Source of the DNA: Tenrec ecaudatus
Lineage: Eukaryota > Chordata > Mammalia > Afrosoricida > Tenrecidae
Assembly (NCBI RefSeq): GCF_050624435.1
Contig: NW_027458594.1
Location: forward strand, 124,001-188,000
Direction of reading: 5' to 3'
DNA length: 64,000 nt
The notes beneath the pieces were generated by a model. The model saw only the letters and a list, made by a program, of their open reading frames with translations, had not been told where the DNA came from and made no database searches. The first letter of the stretch is position 1, and every line of letters begins with the position of its first letter. Shown piece by piece: positions 34,008 to 45,189 of the stretch. Both the position numbers and the translations under genes were made by a program.

Positions 34008-34250
34008 GGAGTCCTGGTGGCACAGCGTTTAAACACTCAGCTGCTAACTGAAATGTTAGTGATTTGAGCCCACCAGCCGCTCTGGGGGTGAAAGATGTGT
34101 CCGTCTGTTTCCATAAACATTTAGAGCCTGGCAAGCCACAAGGGGCAGGTCTGCTCTATCGCACCAGGTGGCTGTGACACAGAATCTATTTGGTGGCCAT
34201 GGTTAACACAGTGAGTCAGAATCAACTTCCTGGTAGCTAACAACAATCAC
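34008..34250 (+). mobile_element. AfroSINE, sense, full length
   Basis: The head reads aggagtcctggtggcacagc. A B-box-like gatttgagcccaccagccgc follows. The tail gtgagtcagaatcaacttcc runs into taacaacaatc. The order of parts matches a complete AfroSINE. Confidence 0.9.
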
Positions 34251-34445
34251 AATGGTGAGTGAACCATTTCTCATTGCATTTTCTACCTGGCTATTCCTAG
34301 TATATAAAACAGTGTGTGTTGGTTACTGTATATAGTTACTTACATTCTAAGCTTTCTTTAGGCGTAGTTGACATTCAATAAATGCACACATTTAAAGCAT
34401 GTACTTTGATGAGTTTAAAATATTTATGGCTCCTAAAAGTACCCT

Positions 34446-34632
34446 TAGGAGTCCTGGTGGAGCTGTTGAATAAGCTTTGGACTGCGAACTACAAGGTCAA
34501 TGGTCCCAACCCATCAACCACTCAGTGAGAGAAAATTGAGGCTATCTGGTTTCCTAAAGATTTAGAGCCGTGGAAGCCCTATATGGGGTTTCTATGAGTC
34601 AGAATCGACTAGATACCATGGACTAAAGGTTC
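34446..34632 (+). mobile_element. AfroSINE, sense, full length
   Basis: The head reads taggagtcctggtggagctg. The tail reads atgagtcagaatcgactaga. It lies 200 bp after the preceding copy in the same orientation. Confidence 0.9.
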
Positions 34633-34639
34633 TGTCTAT

Positions 34640-35262
34640 CTCTGGCCTAATACAACCATTGATCTTATTGCTGGCCCTATAGATTAATTTGAATTTTCGA
34701 TATTGAAAAGTCAATGGAAACAGACAGTACCCCCATGTGCTCTCTTTTTGTCTGTACTCTCAGTATAATTACTTTGAGATTCATCCATGTTGTTTTATGA
34801 GTCAATATTTCATTCATTTTTATTGCTGGTAGTATTCTATCCTAGGAATAAACATAATTTGTTTATCCATTTACATGGTCATGGACATTGAGTTGTTTCC
34901 AGGTGCTGGCAATTACAAAGTAGGTAGCTAAGAACACTCCTCTGTCGGTTTTTGGTTGGTAACATGCTTTTGGTTTTCTCTTGAGTCAAAACCCACAGGG
35001 GCCAGGGCGGGCCATAATCAGAGCTCGATGATTGCTTTGTACAAAACTGCCACATTGTCTGACGGGATGGTACTGTTTTACGTTCCTAACAGGGGCAACA
35101 AGAGTTCCAATCTTTTCAGTTTTTGCCAATCCTTGGTGTAGTCAGTTCTTTTCATTTAAGTTATTCTACTGGGTGTGCATGGGTGTATCATTGTAGTTTT
35201 AATTGACTATTTCTTAATGCTCACTGATGCAGAACATCTTTTCATGCACGTATCATAGTTAC
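34640..35262 (-). mobile_element. Old L1 3' end, antisense
   Basis: Antisense L1 landmarks: ttgagattcatccatgttgt, tttatccatttacatggtca, gagttgtttccaggtgctgg and a tttttgccaatccttggtgt block. This is the 3' UTR and ORF2-end pattern of older mammalian L1. Confidence 0.75.
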
Positions 35263-35274
35263 TTTCGAATGGGA

Positions 35275-36060
35275 AATCCAGTTAATCACTTTAATTAAAA
35301 AAGCAACCTTTGTTGTGCCTCAGATGAAGGTTCATAGAGCACAGCATCTGTTTACACTCAACCATTGACCCGCCTTGTTTCAATTCATTCACTGCAGTTT
35401 TCCCAAAGTGCCATCACTCTTTCCACCTCTTCCTGTGTTTCCTGTGCCGATTCCTCCTTCCCTAACAACCTGAACTTCCTCCTTGGGTGCATGGTGTCCC
35501 TTTAACCTTAAATGGTTGGTTATATTCTACACCATTGTTACTGTTTCTCTTACAGGCCGGTCTGTTGTTTGGCTGAACAATGAGGCATAGGGAGGAGTTC
35601 TGTTCCAGATGAGATAAGGGCCATGTATGTGTGTGTGGGGGGGGTGGGGTGGGGGGGTGGGGGGTGGGCGTGGGATGGGGGGGTAGTTGTTTCCCAGTCT
35701 CTATCTGACCAGCGAGCATGCTGGTCTTCTCTAATTTTGGATGTGTTGCACATTTTCCTCCCACTCTCTCCAGGGTCTTTTCATGCGATCATTTTTAGAG
35801 GCCTTGGTGAGATTAACTGGGCACCACTGGGTTCCTCTGGTCTTGTGGTCGTGGAGGCTGATGTTGACATGGTCCATGAGCCCACTGGTCTAAATGCTTC
35901 TACGTGTCTTCAGATTTTCATGATCATCTTTCCTCTGAGCAGGGAGAAACCATTACCTGTACCTTAGATGACGGCTCAGAATCCTTTCAGACCCCATTTG
36001 CTCCTCACCCAAGTAGAAAGTACACATTGTCTTTGTGAACTGTGCTATGCCAATCGATTT
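35275..36060 (-). mobile_element. Afrotherian L1 3' UTR (second tail type), antisense, with G-rich tract
   Basis: Starts near taaaaaagcaacctttgttg. Contains tcctccttgggtgcatggtg, a (GT)n then a G-rich tract at about 35623-35685, and ends near gaactgtgctatgccaatcg. Related sequence occurs at 33.2, 41.4 and 50.7 kb. The large frames across the G-rich tract are low complexity. Confidence 0.6.
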
Positions 36061-37254
36061 TGGTATGCACCCTGGTTATGATAAAAGACTTTCTCATAGA
36101 TTCATGGATAAGTAATCTATTTATCTCCTTTCAACAATGATGCCTCACTTACATTCTTTTTCTTAGTCATTGCATTGATGAGAACTTAATTCCTACTCTC
36201 TCTGTCTCCTTTGACTCTTTAACAGAGCTAGTTTCATCTCAAAAGATGATCTTTGAACTTTCAATAGTCAATTCTTCAAGTATATTTATATTTCACCCTA
36301 ACATGTTAAGATTTTGTTAAGAAGTTTGCCATTAAATTCATTACTTGCTTTTATATAACAGCCATGAGAATATATTGTTTTTCTCGGTTCACTTTTAGAT
36401 AGAAATATGGAATCAAACTCTGGGTACACGTAACCACTACGCCACCAGGACTCTATTAAACATCTCTACTTGACTCGTTATTCCACTGTCTCCAATGACG
36501 GGAATGAAGCAGCGTTTAACGCTCTCTTCCCAAGATGATACACTTACCATGCAGGCACATCCAGCTATCTTTCCTTTGTTCCTTTGGGGGTGTAATCTGG
36601 ACATTTTCATTATTTCCTCACTTTGACACTCTCTTTTGTAACCATATTTACAATAATTATTAAGGCACAATACCTGCCCTTATCTAACACAAATTAGCCT
36701 TGGTTGAGTTTGTATGTGTCTTGGTTTCTGTTATGAGGCATTTGTAGTGAAGATCAACTGAAGCAGAACACAATCCCTGGTAAAGTGTGGAGTCAGTGAC
36801 CAGAAGGAAGAGCCCCCACAGGGGTGGATTGACAGTGGCTGAAACCACAGACTCAGCCCCAGAAAACATCAGGAGGATGGGGAAGTCGCAGCTAGTGTTT
36901 CATTTGTAGTACGTACGGTCACTGTGAGTCCGAATCAACTCAATAGCAGCTAACAGCTGCAAAGTCATGGAATAAATAGCTGAGACTGCTTCTTTGTTGC
37001 ATTCACCCAGGAAAATGACTCCACTGAGTCTGTATGAGTGATTGACACATGATCTTTTAGCCTTTAGTGTGGGATTTGGGAGGAAATTTGAAGCGTGATG
37101 ATCTTTTCTTTCTTTTTAAATTACCTGTTTGCCCACCACCATTCTTATAAGACTTTTTTTTAAGTACCCTTGATTTTTACAGATTCTGCCAGGGGCATCT
37201 ATGAGTTGACTTCTTTTCGTTAACTTCTCTAAGCACTTAGTGAGACCTTTGACC
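36061..37254. other. Mostly unrecognised DNA with two small AfroSINE remnants
   Basis: An antisense SINE head lies at about 36415-36456 (aaccactacgccaccaggac). A sense SINE tail lies at about 36905-36962 (gtgagtccgaatcaactcaa). I recognise nothing else. Confidence 0.5.
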
Positions 37255-37660
37255 TGTTGATGATATGCTTGCCAGGGCCATGCCAAGTGTCTCAGACAAC
37301 ACTGTGAGGTGAAAGCCATTCTCAACCCCCTCATCTGCAGAGGAGGACATTGAAGTTCAATGACTCACACAAGCAAAGTCCCTGCCTTCAAGTCAATTCT
37401 GACCCATGGTGACCTTGTAGGGCAGGGTAGAACTGCTCCCGTGGGTTTTTGAGACTAACTCTTTTACGGGAGTAGAACGCCTCATTTTTCTCAGAGCTGG
37501 CTGGTGGTTTAGAACTACTAACCATGCAGGTCACAGCCCAACTTGTAACTCACTATGCCACCAGGAGTCCATAAAGAGTTGAGCTTTGAGTTTAGGTCTG
37601 CTTCACTCTCGATTCTGAGTTTTCAGTCAGCCATTATACTATGCAATTTTTTTTTTTACA
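37255..37660 (+). mobile_element. MIR SINE interrupted by an AfroSINE
   Basis: MIR core before the SINE (aaccccctcatctgcagagg, then ttgaagttcaatgactcaca). MIR 3' part after it (agttgagctttgagtttagg, then tctgctt). Removing the AfroSINE joins the two halves in MIR order. Confidence 0.7.
37375..37571 (-). mobile_element. AfroSINE inserted in MIR, antisense, full length
   Basis: Runs from the tail complement (ccttcaagtcaattctgacc) to the head complement (ctatgccaccaggagtcc). Confidence 0.9.
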
Positions 37661-38570
37661 AACAAGAAGACAGCTTTTATTGTTTATCTAGGATGGGGCT
37701 GCCATTTCTCTGGTTTATGATTCTCAGAGAGAGAACAATCAATCCTCCCCATAGTGGCTCTCTCTGTCTAGTCTTTATAGCTGGTAGTTTTCAGTTTCCA
37801 TCATTTCCTTTTGTATTATCACAGAACTTTTCAAACTTATTCTTTATATCACAGTTGTGTTTTCTACCTATTCTTTGCTGAGTCCAGTGCAGACTTTAAT
37901 TTTTATTTGGTTGTCAGTGTTTCATTTTCTCCCTGCTCCATAAATTTCCTTTTATATTTAGCTGCCTTTCATTCAGTTCCACTGACAACCCAATCTTTTC
38001 CCATTTTTATTCAAATTTTGTTTCCCATTCTGTTGACCAGAATTTAATTTAATCTCATGTATAAATAATGTTCTTTCTCTACATCATCTATGTTGTACGC
38101 TCTGTGCTTTATCTCCTGGGATATTTGATTGACACCATAGTGGTATTATTCTCTTTAATGACCCTGGAATGAGAGGCCTGTCCTGAGCCTTGATTTCCCA
38201 TCAGTATTATAAATGAATGTCTCTTGCTTCCCTGTCACTGTACACCAGTTAGCATTCTCTTCTTCAGTTTTAAAGAAGAGGGATTGTCAGCATGAATCAA
38301 CATGACCAGTTCTCTCGTGCATTTCCCTGGAGTAAAATAGAGAGCCTTTCTGTAGGGGATGGAGGGGGAGAAGAAAAGGATGATGTCACTTTTGTGCTGT
38401 TACTTTTGTTTCAGGTCCGGACTTGGCTTTCCATTGGGCCATCTTCTATAGCCCAAGTTCCAGCCAGTACATTCATGATGCTGTTACCTGACACATCATG
38501 TCTTCATCTCTGCCACACTATCAGCTTACTACTTGTTTTCATTGCCACATGACATCTGAAGGTGGGGTGT
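37661..38570. other. T-rich DNA, nothing recognised
   Basis: T-rich stretch with hydrophobic, Phe-rich open frames (37555-38047) of the kind expected from T-rich DNA. No motif. Confidence 0.5.
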
Positions 38571-38781
38571 GGAACCAAACCAAATTCACCGCCATTAAGT
38601 TGATTCTGACTCATAGGGCCCTGTAGGACAGGGTAGAACTGATCCTGTGGGTTCCTAAGTCTGTAACTCTTTGTGGGAGTAGAATGCCTCATTTTTCTCT
38701 CTGGGAGAAGCTGATGGTTTTGAACTGCTAACCTTGTCGTTATTGGCCCTACACGTGACCCACTATACCACCAGAGCTACA
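38571..38781 (-). mobile_element. AfroSINE, antisense, full length
   Basis: Runs from ttcaccgccattaagttgat to actataccaccagagc. Well preserved. Confidence 0.9.
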
Positions 38782-39049
38782 TTGGGGAATGGAAAGGGAA
38801 GGTTATCCAGAGAATGGCACAGGTCTTCGTGTTTGGACTATCATTTGGACTATCTTATGTCCCAAAGACTGTGGGCCTATATTTGAAGCGGCAATTAAAC
38901 AAGAAGTTAAAGAACCAGTTAGAGTGTGGGTGGGTTGTGGAGAACTTAAGCCATCAGCATGGATAACGACAATGGCAGAAACAGACCATTGTGACAGCCT
39001 GTGGTTATAGACTCCAATTTCACACTGTTCCACAGGGAATAGGGCCTGT

Positions 39050-39235
39050 GCCTCTCACGATAGGCAAACTAAAAGGGGGAGGGATGATGAGCTGATGCCA
39101 GGGGCTCAAGTAGAAAGAAAATGTTTTGAAAAAGATGATGACATCATATGTACAGATGTGTTTGACAAAATGGATAGATGCATGGATTGTGACAAGAGCT
39201 GTAAGAGCCCCCAATAAAATAAAATAAAAATTAAA
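39050..39235 (+). mobile_element. L1 tail, 5'-truncated, sense
   Basis: gatgatgagctgatgccagg, an aaagatgatgacatcatatg motif, gagcccccaataaaat and an A/T-rich tail. It abuts the RTE fragment at 39236. Confidence 0.85.
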
Positions 39236-40065
39236 TAAAAGAAGATTGGAGGAAGGTTTACTAACAACCTGTGTTAAGAAGATGACACAACGTTGCTTTC
39301 TGAAAGTGAGAAGGACTTGAAGTACTTGCTGATGAAGATCAAGGATTGCAGCCTTTCCATTTGGATTGTGGCTCAATGTAAAGGAGACCCAAACCCTCAC
39401 AACAGGGCCTATAGGTAACATCATGAGAAATGAAGAAAAACTCAAAGTTGTCAAGGATTTTTGTCTTGCTTGGATCCACAATTTATTCCCATCAAAGCAA
39501 TAGTCAAGAGATCTAACGACATATTGTGTTACATAAATCTGCTGCATATGTCCTCTTGAGAGTACTTCACAGCAAGGATGCTACTTTGGGGACTAAGGTG
39601 TTTCTTATCCAACCTATGGTAGCTTCGATCACCTCGTGTGCATGTGAAAGTTGGACATTGAATAAGGAAGACTGGAGAAGAATCGATGGATTTGAATTAT
39701 GGTACTAGAGAAAAATAGTGAAAGTACCATGAACTACTAAAATGATAAACTTACCTATGTTGGAAGAAGTAAGACCAGAGTGCTCCTTAGAGGCAAGAAT
39801 GGCAAGACTTTGTCTTATGTACTTTGGACATATTGTCAGGAGAGACCAACCCATGGAGAAGGGCATCATGCTTGGTCAAGTGGATGAGAGAGCGAAGCAG
39901 AGGAAGGCCTTCAAGAGATGGGTTGACACAGTGGCTGCAAGGATGGGCTCAGGCCTAGGAACAATGGCAAGGATGGTGTAAGTCCGGCAGTGTTTCATGC
40001 TAGTGTGCACAGGGTCGCTGTGGGTCACAGCTGACTTGATGGCATCAAAAAGGAACAACAAGGAG
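39236..40065 (+). mobile_element. RTE LINE 3' third, sense
   Basis: Starts inside the RT region (gattggaggaaggtttacta). The C-terminal domain is well preserved: LEEVRPECSLEARMARLCLM then YFGHIVRRDQPMEKGIML near 39760-39880. The 3' end reads like the shared RTE/AfroSINE tail (gctgacttgatggcatc). One frame is open for 79 codons but is only a fragment. Confidence 0.85.
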
Positions 40066-40463
40066 CAGTCTGTTCTCTATGGCCATTATGCATTGCAGCT
40101 GACAGGGTTGACTTAACGCAGAATGTAAGCAACACTGGAAAATGTATGTCAGCACATTCATATTATTAGACAATTTTAAAAATGTTGAAACTTATAGATT
40201 CATAGGCAGTTGCAAAGATAGTACACGGAGGTCCCAGGTACTCTTTGCCTAGTTTCCCGCCTGGTTGCACCTGACATAAGTGTTGCTATTATCGAGAGGG
40301 ACCATCTACTTGGTTTTTCCTCAAAGAGACCCATGTGATAGAGGGAAACTGCCCAGAGAATAGACAGCACTCTGTCTAGGAGCAGTTTGTAGGTCTTTCT
40401 CTCGCAGAGCAGCTGGGCATGTTTGAATGGTCAATCTTTATGTTCAGTAGCCATCAGGGCTCC
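40066..40463. other. No recognisable feature
   Basis: Unassigned DNA between an RTE end and an AfroSINE. Confidence 0.4.
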
Positions 40464-40475
40464 TTTATGTAAGTA

Positions 40476-40670
40476 CAAACTCAGTGCCACCGAGTCGATG
40501 TCAACTCATAACAACCCTACAGGACAGTGTAGAACTGCCCATAAAGACAGTAACTCTTTATGGGAGTAGAAAGCCCCATCTTTCTCCTGTGGAGCCTCTC
40601 ATGGTTTTTGAACTGCTGATGCTGCAGTTAGCAGTTCAATGCATAACCACTACCCCTCCAGGGTTCCTCA
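40476..40670 (-). mobile_element. AfroSINE, antisense, with imperfect 12-bp TSD
   Basis: Complete antisense AfroSINE (actcagtgccaccgagtcga to ctccagggttcc). Flanking repeats are tttatgtaagta (40464-40475) and tttatgcaagca (40671-40682), 10 of 12 identical. Confidence 0.9.
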
Positions 40671-40925
40671 TTTATGCAAGCATAGGACCACAAAGTATCC
40701 TGGAAATTGATATTGGCCCTCTGTGTGCATCCAGTTAGGTGCCAGTTTATCCCTTGTGCAGATTCAACACCCTCATCAAGAACTATTTCACCACCACAGA
40801 AGTTCCTTCCATACCATCTCTCGTAATCTTTCTTCCGTCTCCATAGTCTGCCATTTTGAGAAAGTTAAATGCATGAGATCATGTAACAGAATACACAGAA
40901 TTTTATCGCTCAGTATAGTCCTAGT

Positions 40926-41125
40926 TGGGGCCCTGGTGGCACAAGGGGTGAAGCGCTCAGCTGCTGACTGAAAGGTTGGTAGTTCAAACGCTCTAGCTTC
41001 TCCATGGGGAAAGATGAGGCAGTCTGCTTCCATAAGGGTTTACAGCCTTGGAAACCTAGTGCATAAGTTCCTCCTTATCGTAGGGCCATTATGAGTCAGA
41101 ATCGACTTGATGGCAGTGGGTTATT
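40926..41125 (+). mobile_element. AfroSINE, sense, full length
   Basis: The head reads gccctggtggcacaaggggt; the body includes gcgctcagctgctgactgaa; the tail is gaatcgacttgatggcagtg. One of the best-preserved copies. Confidence 0.95.
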
Positions 41126-41329
41126 CAGTCTGGGTGGTTTTGGTATGGTTTGTCAGCAGGCTCCCCTTTGCTCTGGTTGCCATCATGTACACAGTTCATC
41201 TAACGAGTTGGCCTCATTCTTTAAAAGTCATTTTTTCTAAATCAAACTTTATGCATGAGATGAAAATGTACACATCAGACCATAGTTTTACATCTGAGAA
41301 CTCAACCACGTTCTGACTGAACTCAGCCT

Positions 41330-41800
41330 CTGCCATCCCCTCCGAGCACCATCATGCATCCCACATCCTCCCTGTGTTTGCCGTTTCCAAGCCTCCTTCT
41401 TCCCAACCCTTGCACTTTGTCTTTGGGCAAACACTGCCCTTTGGACCTTAAATGATGGACTAGTCAAACCCAGAAGTGAGCTTCTTTGCAGACCTAATGG
41501 GTAAGGATGGCCACCTCCCACCCCCCACCCACCAAGTGACTAAACAACCAGTAAGCTTGGTCTCATTTATGATTTTTAAGTTCTATTCTAAATCTTTCTC
41601 TCATTCTCTCCATGGCCTTCTAATGTTAATTTAGAGTAGTCCGCAGTGGGAACCGGACACCGTGCAGTTATTTTGTTCTCAGGGTTGTAGAGACGGATGT
41701 TTATGTGGTCTTTACACGTACACTTAAGAATTTCAATATCAAAGAGCTTAAGACAGAGACCTTTAGGCCATCCTTTAGGAATTGTCTAATTTGGTCGAAG
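41330..41800 (-). mobile_element. Afrotherian L1 3' UTR fragment, antisense
   Basis: Shares tggaccttaaatgatggact and the following layout with 33.2 and 35.5 kb (catcccacatcctccctgtg, then ttctcagggttgtagagacg). Boundaries are approximate. Confidence 0.5.
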
Positions 41801-42149
41801 AACTCTCATCTGCTCTAATGTTGGCATGCTTGGAGCAAGTTCTAAAGACCCAGATATAAGAAGATTGTTCAGTTTGTCCACCTTTGTTCAAACACCGCTT
41901 AGAAAAAACCAGTGATGTAGCAAAAATGATCAGTCAGCTCTTGCTCGTTTCTGTCCTATGAAAGGTGCTAACTGGGTAGGAAGAGGATGCTAGGACAGAG
42001 AGATCTTGAAAGAGCGTTGGCAGAAACATCCAGGCAGGTGGAGGGAGTTCCCGGGTGAGCAGTGACTTTGTACTTGGCTTTTCCGGGTACAGACTGGGGG
42101 AGTGTCAAGTTCCAGAGACCTGCTGCATTCCAGGTGCCACCCAACCAAG

Positions 42150-42342
42150 AACCAACCCAAACTCACTGCCACTGAGTCCATGTTGACTGTAGGACAGGGT
42201 AGAACTTCCCTGTGAACTTCTGAGACTTTAACTCTTTATGGGAGTTGAAAAATCAAAGCTCTCCCTCAGAGCTGCTGGTGGTTTTGAACTGTGGACCCTT
42301 CTGATCACAGCTCAATGTGTAACCACGCCTCTACCAGGGCTC
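42150..42342 (-). mobile_element. AfroSINE, antisense, full length
   Basis: Runs from aaactcactgccactgagtc to cctctaccagggctc. Confidence 0.9.
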
Positions 42343-42718
42343 AGAAAGAAGTGATTGGAAGACTTAGAGAGGGCTGGAGATACACCATCCTGTCAGTATT
42401 CCTAGGCTCCTGCTGGCATAGAAAGGTTTCCACCTTTCCTATGGGCTCCTAGGTCACCAGCGAGACGGCCTCAGAGTGTCGAGATATTACTGAGATAAAA
42501 ATTAAGCAATAGATGCACTCATCGTGCCTGGGGACGGAGAGGAGACGTTCAGAGAAGGAAGAAAAATTACCCTTTGTCCAGGTACCCCCGCCCCAGTTGG
42601 AATTTCTGACGCAAAGACGAACATTGCTTGAAATGGCCATCTGGCTCTTCCCACCTGTGTGCAGGAGGTGAAACCAGGCGGTGCTTTAGTAAGGAAACAT
42701 CCCTTGGAAGCATGAACG

Positions 42719-42720
<2 letters not shown>

Positions 42721-42794
<74 letters not shown>
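42721..42794. repeat. (TC)37 microsatellite
   Basis: 74 bp of uninterrupted TC/GA repeat. Open frames reading SLSL or ERER across it are not genes. Confidence 0.99.
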
Positions 42795-42797
<3 letters not shown>

Positions 42798-43176
42798 CAG
42801 CGGGGCTGCTGGTGGTGCCTGCAGCCTGGGGAAGCGCACCTGGAAACCACCAGGAGCCCAGTCCTAGGCGAGCAGCACACAGCCACCTGCACCTGGGCCT
42901 CGGGGGCCACTTGATGCGCTTGGGTTTCAGATTTGGGGAATGTATTTGGGGCGGATATTTTTGCACAAAAATATTTCATTTTCTCAGTAGGTACCTATTT
43001 AGATGCAGAGAAAGATCAAAGCTTACTTGTCACCATAAACTGGTACTGGCAGTTAGTAAATCGTCTGGATTTGTCAGAAATTTCTGCTACAAGTAAGACC
43101 ACTGGACTTACACTGAATATGTAAGCAACGTGCTCAGTGCGAGGCCAGGTTGGAATTCAGTGGAATGCCTCTGAGG

Positions 43177-43612
43177 TAGTGGTTCTCAGCCTTCCTCATG
43201 CCGCGACCCTTTAATACAGGTCCTCATGTTGTGGTGATCTCCAACCACAACATTATTTTGGTTGCTACTTCATCACTTATTTTTGTTCTGTTATGAATCA
43301 TAATGTAAATATCTGATATGCAGGATGTATTTTCATGGGTAAAAATTGAATATAATTAAAGCATAGTGATAATCACAAAACAATATGTAATTATAGATTG
43401 TGAAATATTTATTTCTAATAACAATTAAATGAAACTTTGTCGTGAAGCATGGTGTAGCATGGGTAACAGTCTATGCGGGCGGACCTGCCTGTAGACAGAG
43501 GAGCTGTGTCTCAGTTCCTATAACCATGTGTTTTCTGATGGTCTTGAGCGACCTCTGTGAAAGGGTTGTTTGACCCCCAAAGGGGTCACGACCCACAGGT
43601 TGAGAACTGCTG
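43177..43612 (+). mobile_element. SPIN (Space Invaders) hAT transposon, non-autonomous, 436 bp
   Basis: Left terminus tagtggttctcagccttcct; right terminus cacaggttgagaactgctg. These are the inverted ends of SPIN. Internal text such as gcgaccctttaatacagg and gtgaagcatggtgtagcatg agrees with the known non-autonomous SPIN form. A candidate 8-bp TSD is ctctgagg (43169-43176) and ctccaagt (43613-43620), 5 of 8 identical with two of the three differences being transitions. There is no transposase; it would have been moved by enzyme from an autonomous SPIN. Confidence 0.93.
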
Positions 43613-43639
43613 CTCCAAGTCCTTCCCCTGGATTAAAAG

Positions 43640-43880
43640 CTCAAGATTTGAATCAACCAAACGATAGTGAAACTGTCTTTCCTCTGGTTTGTCTTCGCTG
43701 GCGACTTCTATTTCAGTTCCAGCTCTTTAGAAGCCTGGTAAAGCTTGACAAGCCATCACCCCTGTCTCTCCTGCTCATTATTCCTCATGGCTGTCTCCTC
43801 CTGTATGTTTTCCAGGAGCTTCTAACCTTGGTCCCTCAACCCAGAAATGTTTTAAGCTTTATGGTTGTGCCTTCCCGGGG
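43640..43880 (-). other. Unassigned sequence homologous to 44850-45150 (opposite strand)
   Basis: On the minus strand this contains ggagacagccatgagg and ggaactgaaatagaag, in the same order and spacing as on the plus strand at 44.9 kb. Peptide-like pieces GGDSHEE and TEIEV..EDKPEER resemble GEDSHEG and AEIEAVIKDMPEES there. It could be two decayed copies of a retroposed gene or an unrecognised repeat family. Confidence 0.45.
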
Positions 43881-44144
43881 ACAGCTACTCCGTGTCACCA
43901 CTGCAGGGCACCCACCATTTATTCCATCCCCTCACCTTTCACCTGCTATTCGTACATATGAGCAGCCTTCCAAGAGTTGGTGGACAATTTCTTTGGTCTT
44001 TCAATTTCGTGTGTCTGTGAACGTCCTGAAGCACCCTCATCTACGGAATGGCTGCAGCTCCCAGAGATGTGCACGTGTGAGGGACAGGGACGGGGACAGG
44101 GACTGGGACAGGGACAGAGAGTGGGTGCATGCGGGGAGAGCAGA

Positions 44145-44318
44145 ACACCCAACCTCACTGCCATCAAGTCCATGCTAGCTCCGGGGAGCACGGCCTCTGT
44201 GAATTCCCTGCAGGAGAAGGAAGCGCTGCCTTTCTGCCCTGGGGCCATTGGTGGTTTTGAACTATCGACCATACGGCTAGCAGCCCAGGGTGTAACCAGT
44301 ATGTGGCCGGGGCTCCTG
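44145..44318 (-). mobile_element. AfroSINE, antisense, CpG/GC-rich variant
   Basis: Runs from aacctcactgccatcaagtc to tatgtggccggggctcc. A short (GGACAG)n run lies just before it, at about 44085-44120. Confidence 0.85.
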
Positions 44319-44546
44319 AACGAGTGCAGGTGGGGAGAACTACATTGCTCCCTGGAAAGTACTAGCAGTCTCCAAAAGTGAAATACCTTCGCTAGAGTAT
44401 GGAGACAGTCAGAACCCTAGTGACAAGACCCCAGCTTATATTTTTTCATGTATTTCCATGCCTAATTCAATCAAAAAGGATGGAGGGGAAGATGGGAAAT
44501 AAATCCAACGCCCAGCAAAGACAGAGTAGATGACCCAGTTTTCGAG

Positions 44547-44668
44547 CAGCGGCTCTCAACCTGTGGGTTGTGATGAAGTAGCAATGAAAATAATTGTATG
44601 GTTGCGGGGTCACCACAACAGGAGGAATTAGGAAAGGGCTGCAGCATTAGGAAGGTCGAGAACCACTC
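44547..44668 (-). mobile_element. SPIN hAT transposon, internally deleted 122-bp derivative
   Basis: Reverse orientation relative to the first copy. Starts cagcggctctcaacctgtgg and ends aaggtcgagaaccactc, the two SPIN termini. Flanked by ttttcgag (44539-44546) and ttttagat (44669-44676), 6 of 8 identical, with the hAT-type A at position 7. Most of the interior seen in the 436-bp copy is missing. Confidence 0.88.
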
Positions 44669-44849
44669 TTTTAGATGGCGGAGGTTGGGTGAGTGGCCTT
44701 ACACCTTGTGCTAATAGCCCCTGAGAAATCCTTGCTGATGTGATATGATAGCTATCCTTATTGTCTCCATTGAGTTGAGCCGAGTTTTCTGTTCACTGTC
44801 TTCAGTGACAGTTTAGCAGAAGAAAGATAATTATAACAGTTGCAAAATT

Positions 44850-45150
44850 AAAATTGGAGCTGTGAAGGAGGGAGCCAGCACAACGCATAATCGAAAAAAC
44901 CGAGACGTTCTTGAAACGCGTCAAGGAGAAGACAGCCATGAGGGATGTTGAGAGACAGTGCCCTGGGTGTGCCAAGGTGCACAGGAGCCCCTGAAGCTCG
45001 AGCTGAAATAGAAGCGGTCATCAAAGACATGCCGGAGGAAAGCCTTTCTGAGTTGCACCTGGAATTAGGGGCACACATAGAACAGCTGCATTGTGCTTCC
45101 AAGCAGGTCTGTGAAAACAGCACCTCACCTCTGGGGAAAAGTTTTTAATG
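44850..45150 (+). other. Unassigned protein-like sequence, homologous to 43640-43880
   Basis: A frame open from 44945 to 45148 encodes EIEAVIKDMPEESLSELHLE and EQLHCASKQVCENS, with helical, protein-like composition. Upstream, in a shifted frame, lies ETRQGEDSHEG. The frameshift between parts and the decayed sister copy suggest a pseudogene. I cannot name the parent. Confidence 0.4.
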
Positions 45151-45189
45151 AGCAAGACAAAGAAAAATGTATTCATTCTGGTTTAAAAT

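Noticed and set aside
42567-42979. Open frames with long SLSL or ERER runs
   Set aside because: Translation of the (TC)37 repeat.
43570-44178. 202-codon plus-strand open frame, the longest in the window
   Set aside because: It starts inside the right end of SPIN, crosses the antisense of an unassigned decayed sequence, then a GGACAG repeat, and ends in an AfroSINE. No consistent protein signal.
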